A stretch of DNA of 64,000 nucleotides from Diplosphaera chodatii (lineage: Eukaryota; Chlorophyta; Trebouxiophyceae; Prasiolales; Stichococcaceae). The translations under genes were made by a program, and so were the position numbers. The stretch lies in contig JAALGY010000008.1 in the NCBI GenBank assembly GCA_032358165.1, positions 868,001 to 932,000 of the forward strand, given 5' to 3'. The notes beneath the pieces were generated by a model. That model saw nothing but the letters and a program-made list of their open reading frames with translations. It was not told where the DNA came from and searched no databases. Each line of letters begins with the position of its first letter. Positions within the stretch are counted from its first letter, which is position 1. This document shows, one piece after another, positions 56,401 to 64,000 of the stretch.

Positions 56401-57797
56401 AACATTTTGACAGACGCCCGGACGTTGTGTTGCACGCCAGGCTGCGGACACGGCGTGGCGCCGGCCTGTTCAAGCAGTGGGACAGCATCAAGGCAGCCCT
56501 GCAGCCGCTGCTGATGCTGGACTGCGATGAGGAGTGCCCGATTGACTGGGATGCTGCGGAGGGCCGCCCTGCAGCACCAAGCTCCTCAGGCGGCCACAGC
56601 AGCGGCACAGCAGGCAGCCGAGCAGGGGACCTGCCGCAGGGCTGCCGCCTGATTATGCCCAACCAGGCGGAGGTGCTGGCGGCGGAGGACGGCGGCCTGC
56701 TGCTGAAGGCGGTCAACGACCATGGGGGCCTCGTCGAGGTCGCCCGCCGCCTGGGCGCCACCATGCGCAGCAAAGGGTGCGGGGGCTCCGGGCATGCACA
56801 CTGTCTGTATCACACCGAGGATGACATTCCTAATGCTTTCAAAGGCCGTGCTGCTGGTCCTCGCCCACTTATGACCTGGTAGTTGATGGCTCTGCGGCTT
56901 GCTGTGCTGCAGGCGTTTGAGCACCATGGCGGCACTGGAGAAGGAGCTTCGTGCACTTATCGGGCTGCAGTTTTTTGCACCGGATGCGATGCCCTGCAAG
57001 GCGCAGCTGGTTGATGCTGGTGCGGTTTGACTGCATACCTGCGTGACCAGCACTTGATCATCACATAACACAGCACCTTGCACAGCGCCCAGCTCTGTTA
57101 TCAGATTTCCACCCATGCCACATTACGAGCTGGAGCTGACCTGGGGGTTACTCCTCCATGCGGCAGGTCGGCGGGACATCGCCAACGCAGTGACACGCTT
57201 TGGCGGCTTCCAGCGGGTGGCAGACCAGCTGCACCTGCTGTGGCATGACCCGCGCGGCCGCCAGGGGTCATCGTCGGACAGCGACGATGCCGACGCTGAG
57301 GTCGAGCACTCGTCTGCAGGGCTCTCTGCCGCCGCTGCAGCAGCTCAGCACAGCAGCATTGTCACCTATAGGCCGGCACCTGGTGCAGCTGCAGCTGTGC
57401 GTCAGGCTTGGAGACCAGAGGCGTCCCCAGCGCTGCAGGAGGCGGCGTCGGATGTGGCAGCGCTCATGGATGAGCAGCAGCTGGACCATGTGCCGGGCCG
57501 TGCAGAACTGGAAGCGCTCGGTGAGGGCAGATTGTTGCAGATAAACTGCATTAAGAGCGAGGACCTGAAGGGCAGCGTGACAATGTGATTGCACCGTTCC
57601 ACACAGCCTATGACCTTGCTGCACTGCTTGCTGCAGGGCAAACAGCGTTGTACTACAGGGTGACACGCAGCGGCGGCATGCGGCGGCTGGCCAAGCTGCT
57701 GGGCATGCCCTTCCACGAGCCAGTGGGCCGCATAAAGGGCGTAAAATCGGAGGCGAAGGCAGGCGACAAGCCAGCCGAGGACTTTATCTGGGTCTAA
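53478..57797 (+). CDS. Low-molecular-weight phosphatase-like domain fused to C-terminal helical repeats
   Basis: The long N-terminus from ATG 53478 (Ala/Ser/Gln-rich, possibly organelle-targeting) leads into an LMW-PTP fold: ARILFLDEGNTCR|AVLAESI (54442-54620), VARSMGVPLVPRRARVFDEI, DLVLVMDSFDATE, MRVRMLAPFADARK, RRISPLEAFAGRNDIADPLY and a helix ending GLINYLEGLN. In active LMW-PTPs the P-loop is C-x4-GN-x-CR-S/T-like with a leading nucleophilic Cys; here that position is Asp (GAC 54460-54462), while the loop Gly-Asn, second Cys and Arg remain, as does the general-acid DPxY (DPLYG, 55460). After the domain are at least three helical repeats with an AIxxxGGhxxVAxxLGh signature: LLLKAVNDHGGLVEVARRLG, IANAVTRFGGFQRVADQLH and RVTRSGGMRRLAKLLGMPF, plus an earlier LAISKFHGGYIAFGKRM. 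It ends DFIWV, TAA 57795-57797. It is likely a non-canonical phosphatase or pseudophosphatase. Confidence 0.75.
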
Positions 57798-58212
57798 GCG
57801 ATAGGTATCGAGGCTAGATCTAGATGTCCGTCATACTTGTGAGCAGTTTCGCGAAACCAGCTGGTGTGTGCTGCAGCCCACATGTCATTGCACCGGAGGG
57901 GTTGAGGGACACATTGTCCCCTTTGTATTGGCTGCTGTCATTGGTCAAGCCCGCACTCCCAGATTGCAGGTTGACAGCACTAGAGGCTGTATCGCTAAGA
58001 CTTGCCGTCCAGCCACACCAGTCTGGTCAACGTCGGGCTCCTCTCACAATGGAGCTGACGCAACAACAGTGGCTGGCAATCTGCCTGAGCACCGTGCAAA
58101 GCACACGGACGCCTGGATATCCAGCTCTGCAAAATCACAGCTGATGGCGCAGGGGCCGCCATAAATCCCAGGCATGCTTGTCAACCGCTCCTGGCCCTGA
58201 GTGTATGCCAGA
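57798..58212. other. Intergenic region between convergent genes
   Basis: No exon is supported. It contains the 3' ends of the phosphatase-like gene and the recA gene. Confidence 0.5.
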
Positions 58213-59577
58213 TCAGGCTGCGACCGCCTCCTTGGGCACCTCCGCCTCGTCCTCAATCTCCTCCGTGAACTCAACGTCATCCTTCTCCTCGTAAATGTCG
58301 TTGATGTCGATGCTGCCACCCAGCAGTGCAGCACGCGTCTTCTCCTCAATCTCCGTGAGGAGCTCCTTGTCCTCCTGGACCATGGCAAGCGTCTTCTCAC
58401 GCCCCTGCGCCAGCCGCCGCTCCCCATAGCTGTACCAGCTGCCCTTTCGCGAAACGACACCAACAGCCTCGGCCGCATCTAGTGTGCATCCCTCGCTGCT
58501 GATGCCGCTGCCAAACAGGATATCGAACTCTGCCAGCTTGTATGGCGCTGCGCACTTGTTCTTCACGATCTTGGCCTTGACACGGATGCCAATGTCATCG
58601 TCGCCGGTGGCGCCCTTGATGGTGGCCTTCCGCCGCACCTCCAGCCGCACGCTCGCGTAAAACTTGAGAGCATTGCCGCCGCTGGTGATCTCCGGGTTGC
58701 CGTATATCACACCCACCTTGTATCTGAGCTGATTGAGGAAGAGCACAGTGCAGTGGCACTTGGAGGCGTTGGCGGTGATCTTCCGCAGCGCATGGCTCAT
58801 GAGCCGTGCCTGTGCGCCCACCTGAACCGCGCCGATCTCCCCCTCGATCTCGGCGCGCGGCACCAGCGCGGCGACCGAGTCCACCACGATGATGTCGATG
58901 GCGGAGGAGCGCACCAGCTGGTCCACCACCTCCAGCGCCATCTCCCCGCTGTCCGGCTGGCACATGATCATGTTGTCGATGTCCACGCCCGCCCGCTTGG
59001 AGTACACAGGGTCAAAGGCGTGCTCGGCGTCGATGAGGGCTGCGGTGCCGCCCTGCCGCTGCACCTCCGCAATGGCGTGCATCGCCAGCGTCGTCTTGCC
59101 GCTGCTCTCCGGACCAAACACCTCGACAATGCGGCCTTTGGGGAAGCCGCCTCCCAGGGCAATGTCCAGTGTCATGGCACCACATGAGATGTAGTCTACA
59201 ACTTTGTCGGGCTGGCTGCCCATCTTCATCAGGCTGCCCTTGCCAAAGCGCGCATTCACCTCACGCATCACGCCGTCAAGCGCCTTGGCCTTCTGCTCCA
59301 CTGTGATGTCCTCGGTGTCCTTGTCCTTCGCTGGGCTTCGCACCGCTCTTGCCACTGCCATGCCCCTGGCTGGAGCTGAGCTCTGGCTGACACCTGTCTG
59401 CAACCGGCTGGCTGCCGCACTGCTGCTGCATAGTGCCTGGCGAAACCGAGACAACGTTGCGAGGGCCTTCATGCCGGACGACCCAGGAAGTGGGGAGCCT
59501 GAGAAGGCGCTCGCGCTTCTTTTGATGGCTGCAGGACTATGGGACGACGTCAGGCCGCCATGAAGGCCAGCGCTCAT
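58213..59577 (-). CDS. RECA: Organelle-targeted bacterial-type RecA recombinase
   Basis: A 454-residue intact recombinase that forms filaments on single-stranded DNA and drives strand exchange, here predicted to act in the chloroplast or mitochondrion. The first about 80 residues are Ser/Ala/Arg-rich (targeting), followed by the RecA core: LDGVMREVNARFGKGSLMKM, MTLDIALGGGFPKGRIVEVF, Walker A GPESSGKTT, LIDAEHAFDPVYSKRAGVD, Walker B IDIIVVDSVAALVPRAEIEG, loop 1 EIGAVQVGAQARLMSHALRK, FLNQLRYKVGVIYGNPEITS (loop 2) and GGNALKFYASVRLEVRR. An acidic C-terminal tail (EEKDDVEFTEEIEDEAEVPK) matches bacterial RecA. Two Met codons near the start (59577 and about 59472) are possible starts; the first gives a longer leader. 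The whole CDS is one uninterrupted exon, unlike nearly every other gene here. It converges on the phosphatase-like gene. Confidence 0.96.
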   Translation of the reverse strand: MSAGLHGGLTSSHSPAAIKRSASAFSGSPLPGSSGMKALATLSRFRQALCSSSAAASRLQTGVSQSSAPARGMAVARAVRSPAKDKDTEDITVEQKAKALDGVMREVNARFGKGSLMKMGSQPDKVVDYISCGAMTLDIALGGGFPKGRIVEVFGPESSGKTTLAMHAIAEVQRQGGTAALIDAEHAFDPVYSKRAGVDIDNMIMCQPDSGEMALEVVDQLVRSSAIDIIVVDSVAALVPRAEIEGEIGAVQVGAQARLMSHALRKITANASKCHCTVLFLNQLRYKVGVIYGNPEITSGGNALKFYASVRLEVRRKATIKGATGDDDIGIRVKAKIVKNKCAAPYKLAEFDILFGSGISSEGCTLDAAEAVGVVSRKGSWYSYGERRLAQGREKTLAMVQEDKELLTEIEEKTRAALLGGSIDINDIYEEKDDVEFTEEIEDEAEVPKEAVAA

Positions 59578-60025
59578 GGAGGCGACAACCAGAGCAACGT
59601 TCTTGGACTTGGTCCCAAGAGCCTAAACGTCCTGCCGTGCGTCGCCTCAAACGCGCAGCTTGACAGCCTTGGAGCACGGTTGAATACACGAGCAAGTGAC
59701 TGTAAGCACGCAATGTGCAACCAACATGCACATGGTTTGCTCATGCTTTGCTGGCTGTGGGGTCGTCGAGATATACTATCTTGGACGTCACAGCTAGGAG
59801 ATCGACCATGCTTCTGATCGTAAGTGAATGGCACATGTGGAATGGTTGGGTCGCCATATGCCATACGGGGCCGGCTCCCTTGCAAACCGGCGTGACTGTG
59901 CTTTGCAAGTCAGAATTACAATGTAGAAGTACATGCATGATACAGCAAATATATAATTGGGCGTAGATGCAGGGGCACGATGCCCGCCCGCCCTCTAACC
60001 CAATGCAACCATCAGGTCGATACCA
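59578..60025. other. Intergenic region
   Basis: No exon is supported. It holds the recA promoter (minus strand, left side) and the 3' UTR of the bestrophin-like gene. Confidence 0.5.
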
Positions 60026-62079
60026 TCAGTAGCTGGCCAGGTAGTGGGCGTCGCCAAGCAGTGCAATCTTGTTGCGAACATCGTTGTGGATATCCTGCAG
60101 GGCAACATGATGTTGAGAGCAGAGCAGCATCTGCAGCACGCCCCTCATGCATCATGATGCTGAGGATGATATGGAGGTCACCTCCACAATGCCGTCAAGA
60201 TCTAATTGATTCAACTTGGCTCCAAACGGTGATTCTGCAGATGCACAATGTGAAGACGAGGTCATTCAAAGACGAGGATCAGTATTTGCCAACGAACTCC
60301 GTTGCAAGAGTTGACTGGCATAGCTACATACCAATCTCGACGCCGATCTCCTCGAAACCCAGCAGCTGGTAACCGAGGATGATGCATGCCGGTGTCGTGT
60401 ACCTGTGTCGCTCAAGCAGTTGCTGTATTGAAATTGGCGACATATGTGTCGCCCTGTTTCCATGATGTCTGCATGCATACGGTGTTTCGATTCTGCAGGG
60501 ACTGCCACCATGTCACGGCCATGGTGAAAACACACACCAGTGAAGCGTCTGCACGAAGCTCCATGGCAGCACTAGCAACCACAGCACCAAAAAGGACCTG
60601 CATGGCAGCACATTCATGGCTCAAGAGGGGCGCCCTGCTGACATTGACATCGTGGAGAGGGCTGTGAGCTCAGCGCTACATGCCTCAGGTGCACGATGTA
60701 AGCGAAGGGCATTGGCGTGTGCTTGATGCGGGTACAGGAGCCCAGCGCCTGGAGCATGCTGCTGATCTTTGCGTCACAGGATCCCGACACAGAGCCATTC
60801 AACACGCCGCGATCCTGCTCAAAGTCATCTTCACACTCTTCAAACACAGACGTGTAGCAACTGGAGGTTGGCAAGCGGTTCCTTCTGCGACGGGTGAGCA
60901 TCATTACCACTCCATACCACCTGCGCCTTTCGAATGATCTGTGTCATTTGCAGGGCGGCATACTTGGGCTTGGAACGTGCTGCCACCCACCGCTGCATAT
61001 CTGCCACAGGCAGCACTCCTTCCATCACCCCCAGATCCTGTCAGCACCACGGCTTTGCCATCAGCACCAACGCAGCAGAGGCCACTCAGCAAGCAAGGTG
61101 GTGCTGGGCTTACATGTGTGTGGCGCAACTGGTCCCTGCCCGCTACTGCAAATGCCATGATCCATTGGAGCATGCGGAGCGCTAGGTCCCTGTCAGTGAG
61201 CCAGCCTGTGCGCACAAAAGCTCACACCTGAGCAGCAGCGTCAGCACCAACAGTGATCTCGGTGGCATACTTCATGGTACTTGCCGAGGGTCATGCGGCC
61301 CAAGTCGCTTGATGAGGCCTGAATCTAGTCCCACAGCTTCCGCCCCTCCCACCATCGTTCTGATGCAAGACCATCATACATCTACTCATGGTCGTCATCA
61401 AGTCCATGGAACCTTTGGCATTGAGACCAAGAACATATTCTGCTCTCTGTATATGAGCTTGTCGCACCATAGCTGGAGTTGACACGAAAGGCTTGCAGCA
61501 GAAACAGTGAGGTGCCGACCAAGTTCATCAGGGACGTCAGGACAGACAGGTCGAGGTTGTGGAAGTGTGGCACGTACAGGATGGTCCAGCTGACGCACCC
61601 AACACAGTACAGCGTATACACCTGCAGATCGTGTCAACCCGTTGCAACGTTTGGTCTTTTGGTCCTCGACAGGAAGCCAGTGTCTGGCATGTTATCACAC
61701 AGGGCTCACCACCAGGGGAAACACGGGCATCGCCCTGCCAGCCGTGGCAAACAGGGTCTTGCCCCTGCGAACACCAAAATATGATGCCTGATTGTGTCAA
61801 GAGGATGCTGCCGTGCCGTATATCCTCATCGCTGGATGCTCACCAGTAGCTCAGCGCAACAGCATGTCCGGCTTCGCGCAGCGCGATGTACTCGAGCAGG
61901 GGGTTATGGGCCTTCTGCTTCTGCTTGGAGCCGCGTGCAATCAGAGGCACATTGCCGCCGTCGTCGCAGCAGGACGGCATACTGCTGCCGCCGCAACAGC
62001 GAGCCGAATCGCTGTGGCCGCTTAAAGCCGCCCGCCTGCGCTGGGGCTGGGCCCGCACGTCGTCCAGGCTGGAATACAT
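60026..62079 (-). pseudogene. Bestrophin-like chloride channel gene with an in-frame TAG
   Basis: Homology is to bestrophin/UPF0187 anion channels (plant VCCN/BEST-like). From ATG 62079 a hydrophilic leader precedes HNPLLEYIALREAGHAVALS and the first membrane region MPVFPLV|VYTLYCVGCVSW. Next come VLTSLMNLVGTSLFLLQAFR and NSSY|ERWWEGRKLWD, the conserved FRTNxSYxRWWEGRKLW block. The following codon is TAG (61327-61325), after which the frame continues IQASSSDLGRMTLG, matching the family's next block (xxxRDLxRx) without a gap. Later exons give DLALRMLQWIMAFAVA, SSMLQALGSCTRIKHTPMPF, AYIVHLR, VFTMAVTWWQSLQN, and YTTPACIILGYQLLGFEEIG followed by VEI|QDIHNDVRNKIAL, ending at TGA 60028-60026. Splicing cannot easily remove the stop: the only nearby GT...AG would be a 16-base intron. 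It may be a recent pseudogene, a null allele, a read-through gene or a base error. Confidence 0.7.
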
Positions 62080-62992
62080 TGAAACATGATTAGATGGTCG
62101 ATTGATGCAGACCAGCTGTTCGTACCACTTTGCCAGCTAAGTGCTGGCGCGGTGAGTATCACACGCACATGGACTCCATACACTTGCACGGCGGTTCCTG
62201 CGCAGCGCCTAGAACACGCAACCTATGGCGCTCCTGCAGATGCTTCAGCGCAGAACCATCTGCTCACGTAGCAATACGTACCTGTGCCGCTTGGTGGAAG
62301 GTGGGCTCGGGGCCAGGAGCGCTTCGGTTTGGCGTGCTTGTAACGGCTGATTTCGCACGGTTGAGCCGTCTATCAGCGAAGCCTGACTGTGGACGAACAC
62401 GCCGCCCCGTACCGAGCCGTGCTTGACAGTGACATGTCAATCTATTTGGTTGCCTACTCATGGAGACAGCGTCTGCTGTGTGCACACGGGAAGCAGCTCG
62501 ATGTATCCAAGACTGTAGATCCTCCCGTGTGCATGCCGCCGTGCCCTACTCAGGCGTGACACTAGGCAGGCTTTTCATGGTCGCTCATCAGTCTGAAGCA
62601 AAGCAGCTGCAACAGAGGCCAGGCAGCAGTCCCTGCAGGCTTGTATGGTACGGGGTTGGCAGACCGAGTGACGGCTGCCATCCCGCCAGAGCGTCAGCTT
62701 ATGCCGCTGCATGCCCTCATCGTACTGCTGTTGCAACGGAGGTGCTGCCTCCGTCCTGGCGTCCTGTGTCTCGGCAGACACGTTTAACAACAGCAGGCCA
62801 GCAGCTATCGTGGTCATCACAAATGCACCATAGCCACTTGTCAGCTCATATTGTAGCCTCTTATGCACATGAGTTTGCAGTGTCTGCTACCGGAACTACC
62901 CCTTGTCTCAGCTGAATGTCAAGACAGTACAGGTGCTGATCCACAACAACGCTGCAGTAGCAAGTCCAGAAGGTAGGCATGCCTGAAGTACG
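62080..62992. other. Intergenic region
   Basis: No exon is supported with confidence. A minus-strand 97-codon ORF (62575-62868) contains a hydrophobic run (AFVMTTIAAGLLLLNVSA) but has no splice or family evidence. The region lies between the bestrophin-like promoter and the 3' end of the next minus-strand gene. Confidence 0.45.
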
Positions 62993-64000
62993 CTACAAAG
63001 CAATGGTGCTGTCGCTGGAGTCACCATCATCGGCATCCATGAGGTTGGTGGCGGCGGCAAACTTCTGGTGTATGCTGGCGATCCGCTGCGCAAGCCATGA
63101 CGCCGGCAGAGCCAGGTCCTCTGCAGAACCGCTCAGCGGCAGACTGGCAGCGAGCTGTGGCGGCTTGCGGGACGGGGATCGTGTAAAGCCTGGCGCATTC
63201 CTTTCTGCGGCGATGCGGGGACTCCTGCCGGGCAGCGCCTGCAGTGCAGGCCGGTACGGGCTGCTACGAGCGGTGCTGCCCTGTGCGCCGGGCGACATGG
63301 CTGTCTGCTGCGGGCTGTGACTTCTGAAGCCAGGCACCTGAGCAACGGCAACATTGACATCAGCGCATTGCAGGGGCACCCTGCAGCTCTGCCAATCATC
63401 GCAGCCCAGCCTCATCCACAGGGCCACCCACCTGACCCTGAAAGCCTGGCGCCAGCAGCGCTTGCGCATTCTGCACGAGGCTGAAGGACTTGTGGTCCAG
63501 CATGTCTGCCGCTGGCCGATCGTGGTGGTCACCCTGCAAAGACAATGACACTGGTGATGACCAGATAGAGATATGATCACGAGCCATGTGTAAACAGCTG
63601 TCCTCATCACCCCACTGACTTGCCAAAGTGCAAAGGTGCGAGGCCCAGGACCTGGCGCAATCACAAGGCACAGCCAATATACTGTTGAGTGACACGGGCA
63701 CTGACCTGCTGCCGGGCAAACGCCAGGGTAGTGTCGCCGAACACCTCGGTCGCCGTCAGCTGGAACATCGCGACGGTATCCCGCACGAGCTGCAGCCCGG
63801 CAGCGCGCACGGCTCTGCGGTCGTCCTCTGCCTCCCCGGCGTGCGCCTCTGCATCCCGCAGCTGTGCCTGCAGCCCCACCGCCAGCAGCCCTGCAGCACC
63901 CCGTACATCACGTGCTGAGACAGGGACACACTTGCGCTCTGCTTGTGCCTTTGCAGACTCCCTGGTGGTGCGATTGTGAACTCGAGGTACCAACAAGGGC
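62993..64000 (-). CDS. Unrecognised protein, 5' end outside window
   Basis: I do not recognise this gene. Three exons join at phase 0 to a stop at 62995-62993. The first ends near 63710 with LQLVRDTVAMFQLTATEVFG DTTLAFARQQ (helical; upstream it is Ala/Arg/Glu-rich: AQLRDAEAHAGEAEDDRR). The second (about 63538-63436) begins GDHHDRPAADMLDHKSFSLV. The third (about 63340-62993) is a disordered Ser/Pro/Arg-rich stretch (PYRPALQALPGRSPRIAAE; TRSPSRKPPQLAASLPLSG), then a short helix ASWLAQRIASIHQKFAAATN and an acidic end DADDGDSSDSTIAL. The alternating basic SP/SPR sites look like phosphorylation targets, which is inference. The N-terminus is missing, so no function can be proposed. Confidence 0.6.

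Noticed and set aside
62575..62868. Small minus-strand ORF with a hydrophobic run
   Set aside because: There is no family match, no splice context and no start or promoter evidence; kept only as a note in the spacer entry.

Overview
The window is nuclear DNA of a green alga, most likely a trebouxiophyte (Chlorella/Coccomyxa-like). The genus is not determined. The evidence is very intron-dense genes with short exons and C[A/T]GCAG|G acceptors and GTGAG/GTGCG donors, a urea carboxylase plus DUR3 pair (the ATP-dependent urea pathway of green algae and fungi), plastid proteins shared with land plants (STR11-type rhodanese, CPP1/DUF3353), a bacterial-type organellar RecA, and a DHHC S-acyltransferase and V-ATPase subunit a of ordinary eukaryotic type. 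CDS spans below run from first to last coding base and include introns. Exon joins were made by eye from reading-frame continuity and splice sites.

Layout. 1-0.9 kb: 3' part of an unrecognised minus-strand gene. 1.8-6.8 kb (-): DUR3 urea/H+ symporter. 8.7-16.8 kb (+): urea carboxylase DUR1, divergent from DUR3 across about 1.9 kb, so import and the first assimilation step sit head to head. 17.8-24.5 kb (+): a large RS-rich protein with a U1-type C2H2 finger and two CCCH fingers, followed by AT-hook-bearing exons that may or may not belong to it. 25.7-27.6 kb (-): secreted M43 (pappalysin-like) metalloprotease with a Pro/Thr/Lys tail. 28.4-30.4 kb (-): unrecognised type I membrane protein. 31.2-31.6 kb (-): COX16. 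32.0-35.0 kb (+): seryl-tRNA synthetase. 35.4-38.0 kb (-): secreted expansin-like protein. 38.4-42.2 kb (+): V-ATPase subunit a. 42.5-44.9 kb (+): senescence-domain (ERD7/spartin-like) protein. 45.4-47.2 kb (+): CPP1-like plastid protein, convergent with 47.4-49.2 kb (-): STR11-like rhodanese. 50.0-52.7 kb (-): DHHC S-acyltransferase. 53.5-57.8 kb (+): low-molecular-weight phosphatase domain fused to C-terminal repeats, with its nucleophilic cysteine replaced by Asp. 58.2-59.6 kb (-): intronless organellar RecA. 60.0-62.1 kb (-): bestrophin-like channel gene with an in-frame TAG. 63.0-64.0 kb (-): 3' part of an unrecognised gene.

The most unusual items are the Asp-for-Cys phosphatase fusion, the nonsense codon inside the bestrophin-like domain, the tandem CCCH fingers built from matching exon pairs (one needing a GC donor), and the head-to-head urea transport and carboxylation pair. 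No mobile element, CRISPR array, rRNA or convincing tRNA was seen.
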